Positions 1 to 6,601 of a DNA stretch of 10,646 nt are shown here, piece by piece (within the stretch, counting starts at the first letter, position 1; each line of letters opens with the position of its first letter). The stretch lies in NCBI GenBank assembly GCA_019237595.1, contig JAFAGU010000293.1:1-10646 (forward strand). Reading direction: 5' to 3'. The notes beneath the pieces are model-generated. The model was not told the DNA's origin and searched no databases. It saw nothing but the letters and a program-made list of their open reading frames with translations. A program made the position numbers and the translations under genes. The stretch is from Betaproteobacteria bacterium. Lineage in GTDB: Bacteria; Pseudomonadota; Gammaproteobacteria; Burkholderiales; SG8-39.

Positions 1-1454
1 CCTGCAGGAAAGACGGCGAAATCCTGGCCTTCGACCTGGACGATCTCACGGCGATCGGCCCGTACTCGGTCTATCCGCGCACGAGCGGGATCGAGGGTAA
101 CCAGGTGGTGAACCTCACCGGCGGCCCCTACAGGCACCAGAAATACCGCGCGAAGATGAACGTCGTCTTCACGAATAAGAACGTGACCTGCCAGTACCGT
201 GCGGTCGGGCATCCGATCGCGGTCGCGCTCACGGAGGCGATCGTGGACGCCGCCGCCGCGAAGCTTGGAATGGATCCGCTGGAGCTCCGGCGCAGGAACG
301 TCATCCCCGATGACGCCTATCCGTACACGTTCGCCTCGGGCATCAAGTTCGAAAAGCTCTCGCACCAGCAATGCATCGACAAGCTTTCGAAGGTCATGGG
401 CTATGAAGCCGCCAAGCGGGAACGGGATGAATTGAGGAAGAAGAAGATCTATCGAGGCATCGGGTTGGCGGCGATGATCGAGGTGACCAATCCGTCGCCC
501 GCGTTCTATGGCGTCGGCGGGGCGCGCATTTCCGCGCAGGACGGCGCGACGCTGCGGCTCGAGCCGACGGGGATGGTGACCGTCATGTGCAGCGTGACGG
601 AACAGGGGCAGGGAACGGAGGGCATCTTTGCGCAGATCGCGGCAAGCGCGCTTGGTATTTCGTTGAGCAAAACCCGCATCCTGACGGGCGATACCGCCGT
701 CACGCCTTACGGTGGCGGCACCTGGGCCTCGCGGGGCGCAGGGATTGGCGGCGAGGCGGTGCTGCTTGCGGCGCTCGCCCTCAAATCCAACATCCTCGAA
801 ATCGCGGCGCGGATCCTCAAGCTCGACAAGGCGGAGCTCGACCTCGAAGGCAACCAGGTCGTGGGCAAGCTCACGCGCGAGCCGAAGCTCGCGCTCGAGG
901 AGCTAGGGCGCGTCGCGTATTTCCGGCCGGACACGCTGCCGATGGATTTCCAGTCGGAGCTCACCGTCACCCGGCACTACACGCCCCGCGAATATGGCTT
1001 CACGTTCACGAACGGCATCCAGGCTTCGTATGTCGAGGTCGATCCCGACACCGGCTTCGTCAAGCTCCTCAAGCACTGGTGCGTCGAGGACTGCGGCACG
1101 GTCATCAACCCGATGCTCGTCGACGAGCAGATCCGCGGCGGCATCGTGCAGGGCATCGGCGCCGCGCTCTACGAGGAATGCCTCTACGACGCCAACGGCC
1201 AGATGCTGAACGCGAGCATGGCCGACTATCTGGTTCCGATGGCGGCCGAGATGCCCGACATCGTCTGCGCGCACGTCGAGACGCCCACGAAGCAGTCGCA
1301 GCTCGGTGCCAAGGGCGTCGGCGAGGCCGGCACGGCAGGCGCGCCCGGGGCGGTGATGAACGCGATCAACGATGCGCTCTCTCCCTTCGGGGCGCGCGTA
1401 ACCCGGATGCCCTTTACCCCGCAACGGATCCTCGCGGCGCTCGAGAAGCCTTGA
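1..1454 (+). CDS. Xanthine dehydrogenase/aldehyde oxidase family, molybdopterin-binding (CoxL-type) subunit, 5'-truncated
   Basis: This is the catalytic large subunit of a molybdenum hydroxylase, which binds the Mo-molybdopterin cofactor and hydroxylates an aldehyde, heterocycle or similar substrate with water-derived oxygen. The frame is open from base 3, so the gene enters from the left; 483 residues are visible of the roughly 780 usual for the family, and the N-terminal part is missing. Visible signatures are YRAVG at nt 195-209 followed by the helix ending in LGMDPLELRRRN, the GQG motif at nt 606-614, the GGGTWASRG segment near nt 711-737, and KGVGEAGT with the presumed catalytic glutamate at nt 1323-1325. 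The overall pattern (PYRHQKYR, YRAVG, KGVGEAGT) resembles CoxL-type three-subunit enzymes rather than the isoquinoline oxidoreductase IorB type. The gene ends in TGA and converges on the LysR gene with a 41-bp overlap. The substrate is unknown. Confidence 0.93.
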   Translation, partial: CRKDGEILAFDLDDLTAIGPYSVYPRTSGIEGNQVVNLTGGPYRHQKYRAKMNVVFTNKNVTCQYRAVGHPIAVALTEAIVDAAAAKLGMDPLELRRRNVIPDDAYPYTFASGIKFEKLSHQQCIDKLSKVMGYEAAKRERDELRKKKIYRGIGLAAMIEVTNPSPAFYGVGGARISAQDGATLRLEPTGMVTVMCSVTEQGQGTEGIFAQIAASALGISLSKTRILTGDTAVTPYGGGTWASRGAGIGGEAVLLAALALKSNILEIAARILKLDKAELDLEGNQVVGKLTREPKLALEELGRVAYFRPDTLPMDFQSELTVTRHYTPREYGFTFTNGIQASYVEVDPDTGFVKLLKHWCVEDCGTVINPMLVDEQIRGGIVQGIGAALYEECLYDANGQMLNASMADYLVPMAAEMPDIVCAHVETPTKQSQLGAKGVGEAGTAGAPGAVMNAINDALSPFGARVTRMPFTPQRILAALEKP

Positions 1455-2367
1455 GCCGCCGCGCGGGCGGCTTGAAGAGCCCGGCTTCGGCGAGCGCGTT
1501 CATCTCGCCGCGCACGAGGCGTTCCACCTCCGCCGCCGCGGCCGAGCGAGGTTCGGCGGCAGGCCTGGCGAGTACGAGGATGCGGTGCAAATTCGCCCCC
1601 TCGACGCTCTGCGCGGCGAGCCGCCGCGCCGCGAGCTCGGCGTGCACGACGGACACCGGCATGATGCTCGTGCCGACGCCCGCGAGCAGGAGCCTGCGGA
1701 TCGCCTCGATCGAATCGACCTCCGCTTCGACACGCAGCGCCGCGCCGAACGCCGCGAGCTGCTCGTCTACGACGGCGCGGAGCCCCGCAGAGATGATCAT
1801 CGGCAGGCGCGAGAGCTCGGTGATGGAATAGGCGCGCCGCGTCCCGCGGGCCTGCGGGGGCGAGACGACTACGAGGGGCTCGGAGAGGAGCGGCGTCAGC
1901 GAGATGCCAGGCGAGCGCGGGGGGTTCGTGGTGACGGCGAGGTCGAGCCGGCCGGCGAGGAGGGCATCGAGGAGCTGCGGGCTGAAACCTTCGAGGAACT
2001 TGAGGGCGACGCCAGGGAGCAGCTGCCGGGCGCGCGCGACGCATCCAGGCAGGAGCAGCGGCGCAAGCGTCGGCGAGGTCCCCAGCACGACGCGGCCGCG
2101 CACGGCCCGGGGATTCCCCCGGACCTGGTCGCGCGCCCGGGCCACCTCGGAGACGATGCGCCTCGCATGCTCGAGGAATTCGCGCCCGGCGTTGGTGAGC
2201 CGCACGCCGCGCGGCAGCCGGGTAAGGAGCTGCGTTCCGAGCTCGGCCTCGAGCTGCTTGATGCGGCGCGTCAAGGCGGGCTGCGCCACGCCGAGCTTGT
2301 CCGCCGCGCGCGTGATGCTGCCCTCGTCGGCGACCTCCGCGAAGTACTGGACGCTGCGCAGCTCCAT
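1414..2367 (-). CDS. LysR-family transcriptional regulator
   Basis: A 317-residue DNA-binding regulator of typical LysR length. The N-terminal winged helix-turn-helix spans about residues 1-60 (MELRSVQYFAEVADEGSITR, then AADKLGVAQPALTRRIKQLE), followed by a linker helix and an effector-binding domain from about residue 90 to 300. The start is the ATG at 2367-2365, preceded by GGAAGGAC on the coding strand; the frame stays open further upstream, but that extension is not LysR-like and would run into the next gene. It is divergent from the eight-gene operon, the usual arrangement for a LysR protein controlling its neighbour, so it probably senses the pathway substrate or an intermediate and also regulates itself. 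The basic tail after about residue 295 overlaps the end of the Mo-subunit gene. The inducer is not identifiable. Confidence 0.95.
   Translation of the reverse strand: MELRSVQYFAEVADEGSITRAADKLGVAQPALTRRIKQLEAELGTQLLTRLPRGVRLTNAGREFLEHARRIVSEVARARDQVRGNPRAVRGRVVLGTSPTLAPLLLPGCVARARQLLPGVALKFLEGFSPQLLDALLAGRLDLAVTTNPPRSPGISLTPLLSEPLVVVSPPQARGTRRAYSITELSRLPMIISAGLRAVVDEQLAAFGAALRVEAEVDSIEAIRRLLLAGVGTSIMPVSVVHAELAARRLAAQSVEGANLHRILVLARPAAEPRSAAAAEVERLVRGEMNALAEAGLFKPPARRLKASRAPRGSVAG
1454..1472 (+). terminator. GC-rich hairpin at the convergent gene junction, possible terminator
   Basis: A perfect 7-bp inverted repeat (AGCCGCC and GGCGGCT) with a 5-base loop begins on the last base of the Mo-subunit stop codon. 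It sits where plus-strand transcription of that gene should end. No T-run follows on either strand, so it is not a textbook intrinsic terminator. It also lies inside the C-terminal coding part of the LysR gene, where GC-rich codons can form such a stem by chance. Confidence 0.3.
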
Positions 2368-2373
2368 GCGAAT

Positions 2374-2381
2374 GTCCTTCC
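2374..2381 (-). promoter_or_regulatory. Ribosome binding site of the LysR gene
   Basis: The coding-strand sequence GGAAGGAC lies 6 bases before the ATG at 2367. It supports this start over in-frame codons further upstream and agrees with where the LysR helix-turn-helix begins. Confidence 0.7.
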
Positions 2382-2386
2382 AAGCG

Positions 2387-2404
2387 TGCCATAACGGTGT
2401 GGCA
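2387..2404. promoter_or_regulatory. Inverted repeat in the divergent promoter region, candidate LysR operator
   Basis: The sequence TGCCA-N8-TGGCA is a perfect 5-bp dyad 20 bp from the LysR start codon. A T-N11-A pair (T2392, A2404), the minimal hallmark of LysR boxes, falls within it, although the dyad itself has wider spacing. LysR proteins usually bind such repeats in divergent intergenic regions, both to repress their own gene and to activate the opposite operon. A short dyad can arise by chance, so the assignment rests mainly on position. Confidence 0.4.
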
Positions 2405-2420
2405 TGGGAAGCATAGCGAA

Positions 2421-2464
2421 TCCGCGATTGTTCCGCCCTTGCCGCCGTGCTGGAATGTCGCGGA
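2421..2464 (+). promoter_or_regulatory. Nested inverted repeat (possible leader stem-loop) upstream of the operon's first gene
   Basis: TCCGCGA (2421-2427) pairs perfectly with TCGCGGA (2458-2464). Inside this, TTCC (2431-2434) pairs with GGAA (2452-2455), enclosing a 17-base loop. If transcription starts upstream, the RNA could form a two-tier stem ending 8 bases before the Shine-Dalgarno sequence of the first operon gene. It could equally be a DNA site for a dimeric regulator, or chance in GC-rich DNA. No clear -35/-10 pair was recognised in this region. Confidence 0.25.
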
Positions 2465-2472
2465 GCCATCGC

Positions 2473-2479
2473 AAAGGAG
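2473..2479 (+). promoter_or_regulatory. Ribosome binding site of the first operon gene
   Basis: AAAGGAG lies 9 bases before the ATG at 2489. It fixes that ATG as the start, rather than the in-frame ATG at 2447, whose extra 14 residues do not belong to the Rossmann fold. Confidence 0.8.
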
Positions 2480-2488
2480 CATCCCTCG

Positions 2489-3553
2489 ATGAAATCCATC
2501 GGCGTCGCCGTCATCGGCACCGGGTGGTGCGGCGGCATCCGCGCCGAGACGCTCGGCGGCCATCCGCTCGTCTCGGGGCTCCATCTCGCGGAGATCAACC
2601 AGGACCGGCTCTGGGAGCTCGCGGCGAAGACCGAGGCGCGCACGGCGGTCACCGACTACCGCGAGATCCTCAAGCGCGAGGACGTCGCCGCGGTCTATAT
2701 CTCCGCCACGCCCGAGCACACCCACTTTCCCATGGCGAAGGACTCGCTCCTGGCGGGCAAGCACGTGTTCCTCGAGAAACCGATTGCCCTGACGCTCGCC
2801 GAAGCCGACGAATTGATCGCCCTGGCCAGGACAAAGAACCTCAAGTTCACCATCGGCTATTCGCAGCGCTTCAGCCCCAAGTACGCATACGTCCGCAAGT
2901 GCCTGCGCGGGGGCACGATCGGCCGGCCGGTGAGCGCGCTCGTGAGCCGGCACATCACGCGCGGCCTCGGGAAGAAGATCAGCGGCCGCGTGAAGCTTTC
3001 GCCGGCGGCGATGGAATCGACGCACGACCTCGACTTCCTCTTCTGGTGCCTGGAGCCTGCGAAGCCGGTACGCGTGTACTCGCAGGTCAACTACGGCGCG
3101 ATGAGGGAGGCGAGCGGCGCGGACGTGCCCGACCAGCAGTGGTGCATGGTCACGATGGATAGCGGCATGTCGATCGTCGTCGGCGGCGGCTGGAGCCTGC
3201 CGCCAGGCTATCCGAATTTCTCAACTACCTGGATCGAGATGATCGGCACCGAGGGCGCGCTGCTCGTCGACGACTCGCACAAGGACGTGATCCTCAACAC
3301 GATGAAGAACGGCATGCAGCTCCCGATGTCCACCATGCCGGGCGAATACGTGGACCACACCTACGCCGGCGCGATGGCGGGCGAGACGCTCCACTTCCTC
3401 GAGGCGGTCGCCTACGATCGCCCGGTCCTCGTCACGCCGGAGCAGGCGCGCACGGTGATGGAGGTCTATATCGCCGCCGATCTCTCAGCCGAGAAAAATG
3501 CGCCAGTGGATCTCCCGCTCCATCCTTCGAAAACCGTGAGGGCGGTGGCCTAG
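2489..3553 (+). CDS. Gfo/Idh/MocA family oxidoreductase (first of three)
   Basis: A 354-residue, presumably cytoplasmic, NAD(P)-dependent dehydrogenase of the Gfo/Idh/MocA family, which oxidises or reduces hydroxyl/keto groups on sugars, inositols, cyclic diols and related acids. The N-terminal Rossmann fold has GTGWCG at residues 10-15. The family EKP motif is at 96-98 and the GYSQRF segment at 123-128. The catalytic H-x-x-D pair is H179/D182 in STHDLDF. The C-terminal substrate domain contains GTEG at 253-256 and DDSHKD at 261-266. It opens the operon, downstream of a 121-bp control region shared with the LysR gene, and its TAG is directly followed by the GTG of the next gene. It resembles the next protein along its whole length but is clearly diverged. 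The substrate cannot be named. Confidence 0.93.
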   Translation: MKSIGVAVIGTGWCGGIRAETLGGHPLVSGLHLAEINQDRLWELAAKTEARTAVTDYREILKREDVAAVYISATPEHTHFPMAKDSLLAGKHVFLEKPIALTLAEADELIALARTKNLKFTIGYSQRFSPKYAYVRKCLRGGTIGRPVSALVSRHITRGLGKKISGRVKLSPAAMESTHDLDFLFWCLEPAKPVRVYSQVNYGAMREASGADVPDQQWCMVTMDSGMSIVVGGGWSLPPGYPNFSTTWIEMIGTEGALLVDDSHKDVILNTMKNGMQLPMSTMPGEYVDHTYAGAMAGETLHFLEAVAYDRPVLVTPEQARTVMEVYIAADLSAEKNAPVDLPLHPSKTVRAVA

Positions 3554-4651
3554 GTGAGGAAAGCCCCGAAACGCATCGGGCTCGCCATCGTCGGCGCGGG
3601 CCGCGTCGGCCTTTTCCGGGGCGAGGTGGCGGCGCGCCATCCGATGGTGGACTGGATCGGCGTCGCCGACCTGAAGCAGGACCGCTTGAAGCTCGTTGGG
3701 GAGAAGGTCGGCGCGGACTTCACGACTACAGATTTCAGGGAACTGCTAAAGAGACCCGAAGTAACGGCCGTCATCGTCTCGACGGATGAGCACCTGCACG
3801 TGGATCCGATCCTCGCCGCGGTGGACCGCAAGCTGTCGCTCATGATCGAGAAGCCGCTTGCGACGGAGCTTTCGGAGTCGGATAAGGTCCTGAAGAAAAT
3901 ACAAGAAGCGAAAGTCGATGCGGTCGTCGGCTATACGCAGCGCTTTCGCAGGAAGTGGCTTTCCGCCAAGGAAAAGGTCAGGACCGGCGCGCTGGGGGAG
4001 GTGACGCTTGTCACTTCGCGCGCGTTCATGAACCGGCTGGTCGCGCTTGACAACTATAAGCGCACGAGCGATGCGTCGAAGATCTCGCCGATGGTGATCT
4101 CGGGCACGCACGCGCTCGATGTCGTCATGTGGATGATGGAAGGCAAGAAGCCGGTCGAGATCTACGCGCGGTCCGTCGACAAGGCCCTCGGTCCGCTTTG
4201 CAAGGGCATCGACGCGACGGCGGGGACGATCGTATTCGAGGATGGCACGCTCTATCACTCGGTGATCTCCTGGGCGCTTCCCGTCGTCTGGCCGGGCGCG
4301 GTGTACAGCATGGAGGTCGGCATCACCGGTACCGAGGGCGTCCTCACGATCGACGATACGCATCGGGACATCGTGTTGGCGACATCGAAGGCGCAAGCCG
4401 AGGGCTACGCGCCCGATTCCCAGCGCAGGGTGGACTTCCTGGGCAGCTATCCGCCCGGCGACATGGCGCTCGGAGAGCTGCGCGGGCCGATGCGCGAGGA
4501 GACCGAGCAGTGGCTGAACCGCCTCTCGACCGCGCTGCCGACCCAGCACGCGAGCGCGGCGGAGGCGCACGACCGCCTCATGCTCACGAAGGCGTTCGAC
4601 AAATCGGCCCGGCTGAAGAAGCCGATCGCGCTCCCCATCGAGGAGGAATGA
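3554..4651 (+). CDS. Gfo/Idh/MocA family oxidoreductase (second of three)
   Basis: A 365-residue NAD(P)-dependent dehydrogenase of the same family and general layout as the preceding protein. GAGRVG (14-19) is the nucleotide-binding loop, EKP is at 99-101, GYTQRF at 126-131, and GTHALD at 184-189 holds the catalytic His186 and Asp189. The C-terminal half has GTEG at 259-262 and DDTHRD at 267-272, matching positions in the first copy. The start is a GTG immediately after the TAG of the upstream gene, with GAGGG at 3538-3542 as a weak ribosome site; the next in-frame ATG lies far inside the Rossmann fold, so GTG is needed. The zero-base junction suggests translational coupling. It could be a partner or a step-specific relative of the first copy; the substrate is unknown. 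Confidence 0.92.
   Translation: MRKAPKRIGLAIVGAGRVGLFRGEVAARHPMVDWIGVADLKQDRLKLVGEKVGADFTTTDFRELLKRPEVTAVIVSTDEHLHVDPILAAVDRKLSLMIEKPLATELSESDKVLKKIQEAKVDAVVGYTQRFRRKWLSAKEKVRTGALGEVTLVTSRAFMNRLVALDNYKRTSDASKISPMVISGTHALDVVMWMMEGKKPVEIYARSVDKALGPLCKGIDATAGTIVFEDGTLYHSVISWALPVVWPGAVYSMEVGITGTEGVLTIDDTHRDIVLATSKAQAEGYAPDSQRRVDFLGSYPPGDMALGELRGPMREETEQWLNRLSTALPTQHASAAEAHDRLMLTKAFDKSARLKKPIALPIEEE
4641..4646 (+). promoter_or_regulatory. Strong ribosome binding site before the solute-binding protein gene
   Basis: AGGAGG, a perfect Shine-Dalgarno core inside the last codons of the preceding gene, lies 5 bases before the ATG at 4652. Another ATG at 4648 is out of frame. This is among the best ribosome sites of the operon, fitting the higher amount needed for a periplasmic binding protein. 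Confidence 0.7.
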
Positions 4652-5611
4652 ATGCGGTTCTCGCTTCTTGCGCTCATCCTCTTTCCCCTCCTGGGCCTCG
4701 CCCAGGGTTATCCGAACCGGCCGGTCAAGATCATCATTCCCTTCGCGCCGGGCGGAGCCTCCGACTTCGTCGGCCGCATCATGCAGCCCAGGATGTCGGA
4801 GCTGCTCGGCCAGCCGATCATCATCGAGAACAAATCTGGCGCGGCCGGCAGTGTCGGCGCGGAAGCGGCAGCAAAGTCGGCGCCCGACGGCTATACGCTT
4901 TTCCTCGGCAACGTGGGCTCGATCGCGATCAACCCCGGCGTCTTCCCGAGCCTCGGCACGTACCCGCTTCGCGACTTCGTCGCCGTGACGCAGGTCGTGG
5001 ACGTGCCGAGCGCGTTCGTCGTCAACCCGTCGCTTCCGGTGAATTCATTCAAGGAATTCATCGGCTATGCCAAGGCGAATCCGGGCAAGCTGAACTACGC
5101 CTCGCCCGGGAGCGGCAGCCTCGACCGCCTCGAGATGGAGCTCCTGCGCAAGCTGGAAAAGCTCGACATGGTCCACGTGCCCTACAAAGGCGGCGCCGGA
5201 CCGGCGACCGCGGGCGTGATGGGCGGCGAGACGCAGGTCATGTTCGCCACCGCCGCTTCCGCGATGCCGGGCATCAAGTCCGGGCGGCTGCGCGTGCTAG
5301 GTGTCACGAGCACCAAGCGCATGGAGCAGCTGCCGGAGGCGCCGACGATGCAGGAGTCCGGCTACCCGGACCTCACCGCGAGCTCCTGGCAGGGGATCTT
5401 CGTGCCGACCGGCACGCCGAAGGAAGTCGTCGACAGGCTCTATGCCGTCACGGTGCAGGTCATGACGGCGCCCGAGGTTGTGAACCGGCTGAAGACCGGC
5501 GGCGCCGAAGTCCTGACGAGCGCGAGCCCGGCGGCCTTCCATCAGTACGTGGCGGAGGAAACGCAGCGCTGGGCGAGAATCGCGAAGGAATCGAATGCCA
5601 CGCCGGATTGA
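4652..5611 (+). CDS. Bug/TctC-family tripartite tricarboxylate transporter substrate-binding protein
   Basis: A 319-residue periplasmic solute-binding protein of the Bug (TctC-like) family, which captures carboxylates or other small organic compounds for TTT-type transporters or, as many orphan copies are thought to do, for sensing. A signal peptide is clear: a short basic start, a hydrophobic run LLALILFPLLGLA, and likely cleavage near residues 17-19. Family landmarks follow: YPNRPVKIIIPFAPGGASD at 20-38, the IENKSGAAGSVG loop, the PDGYTLFLGN segment, VPYKGGAGPA and the GGETQVMF segment. The length is normal. The TGA of the previous gene abuts its ATG. No TctA or TctB membrane genes are present here, so it is an orphan component whose transporter would be elsewhere. 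Its place in the operon ties it to uptake or detection of the pathway substrate. Confidence 0.95.
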   Translation: MRFSLLALILFPLLGLAQGYPNRPVKIIIPFAPGGASDFVGRIMQPRMSELLGQPIIIENKSGAAGSVGAEAAAKSAPDGYTLFLGNVGSIAINPGVFPSLGTYPLRDFVAVTQVVDVPSAFVVNPSLPVNSFKEFIGYAKANPGKLNYASPGSGSLDRLEMELLRKLEKLDMVHVPYKGGAGPATAGVMGGETQVMFATAASAMPGIKSGRLRVLGVTSTKRMEQLPEAPTMQESGYPDLTASSWQGIFVPTGTPKEVVDRLYAVTVQVMTAPEVVNRLKTGGAEVLTSASPAAFHQYVAEETQRWARIAKESNATPD

Positions 5612-5614
5612 CCC

Positions 5615-6601
5615 ATGGCGCTAGGCGTCGCCGTCGTCGGGCTCGGCTGGTGGGGGCGCATCATCGTGCCGCTCCTTCGCACGAGCGAGAAGTTTCGCGT
5701 GGTGGCGGGTGTAGAGGTGGGAGCCGCTCCAGACCTCGGCGTTCCGATCGAGAAGGACTTCGAGAAAGTGCTCGCGAATCCGGCGGTCGATGCGGTGGTG
5801 CTCTGCACGCCGCACACGCTCCATGCCGAGCAGATCATCCGCGCCGCGCGTGCGAAGAAGCATGTCTTCTGCGAGAAGCCGCTGTCCCTTACGCGGGCGG
5901 ATGTCGTCCGCGCAGTCGAGGCATGCAACGAGAGCAAGGTGGCCCTCGCCGTGGGACACGAGAAGCGCTTCGAGCCGCCGATCCAGGAGGTGTTTCGCGC
6001 GGCCAAGGCGGGCGAGCTCGGCGCGCTCCTGCAGATCGAGGCGAACTTCAGCCAGGACAAGTTCCTCTCGCTTGCTTCGGACAATTGGCGCCTCTCCGGC
6101 AACGAAGCGCCCGCCGGCCCGCTGACCGCGACCGGCATCCATCTCCTCGATCTCTCGGTGGGTCTCATGGGGCGGGCGGCCCGTGTCTTTGCCTCGGTCA
6201 AGCAGCTGGGCAGCCAGCTCGTCAATGGCGATACGCTGGGCGTCCTCGTTTCCTTCGAAAAGTCGGGCAATGCGCTGCTGAGCGCGGTTCTCGCGACGCC
6301 CTTCGACGGCCGGTTCGCCGTCTATGGCAGCAAGGGCTGGATGGAAGTGCGCGACAAGGCGCATCCCGAAGCGCCGCAGGGCTGGGTCCTGACCAAGAAC
6401 CTCCGCGGGAAGGAAAAGGAAACGAGGACCTACGAGCCGGCGAAAGCGGTCCTCGCGAACCTGGAAGCGTTTGCCGACGCGGTGGCCGGACGGGCGCCGT
6501 ATCCCGTTCCGCAGGAGGAGATGATCGCGAACGTCGCCGCGCTGGAGGCCATCGTGCGCTCCGCGCGCAGCGGTAAAGTCGAGGAGGTCCAGGACCGATG
6601 A
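5615..6601 (+). CDS. Gfo/Idh/MocA family oxidoreductase (third of three, divergent)
   Basis: A 328-residue NAD(P)-dependent dehydrogenase, shorter than the two upstream copies and of a different subgroup. The Rossmann loop GLGWWG is at 9-14, CEKPL with the EKP motif at 87-89, GHEKRFEP from 114, and GIHLLD at 174-179 supplies His176 and Asp179. The GTEG/DD-x-H-x-D block that links the first two copies is absent; instead YGSKGWMEVRD occupies the comparable region. The ATG is 3 bases after the previous stop and lacks a good Shine-Dalgarno sequence, so translation probably depends on coupling. Its end overlaps the next start as ATGA. It likely catalyses a separate redox step from the first pair; the substrate is unknown. 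Confidence 0.92.
   Translation: MALGVAVVGLGWWGRIIVPLLRTSEKFRVVAGVEVGAAPDLGVPIEKDFEKVLANPAVDAVVLCTPHTLHAEQIIRAARAKKHVFCEKPLSLTRADVVRAVEACNESKVALAVGHEKRFEPPIQEVFRAAKAGELGALLQIEANFSQDKFLSLASDNWRLSGNEAPAGPLTATGIHLLDLSVGLMGRAARVFASVKQLGSQLVNGDTLGVLVSFEKSGNALLSAVLATPFDGRFAVYGSKGWMEVRDKAHPEAPQGWVLTKNLRGKEKETRTYEPAKAVLANLEAFADAVAGRAPYPVPQEEMIANVAALEAIVRSARSGKVEEVQDR

Noticed and set aside
1..8. CCTGCAGG palindrome at the left edge
   Set aside because: It is an 8-base restriction-type palindrome inside the Mo-subunit coding frame. Its position at the edge may reflect how the fragment was cut and gives no evidence of a biological element.
2447..2488. Upstream ATG extension of the first dehydrogenase
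   Set aside because: The extra 14 residues precede the normal family start, and a good ribosome site serves the ATG at 2489.
1226..3025. A 599-codon minus-strand open frame
   Set aside because: It runs antisense or out of frame across the Mo subunit, the LysR gene and the first dehydrogenase. Its composition is low-complexity Arg/Ala/Pro and it has no recognisable motif.
4129..6576. An 815-codon plus-strand open frame across several genes
   Set aside because: It lies in another frame over the second dehydrogenase, the Bug protein and the third dehydrogenase, all of which have clear family motifs. The translation is Arg/Gly/Ala-rich with no domain, as expected for a shadow frame in GC-rich DNA.
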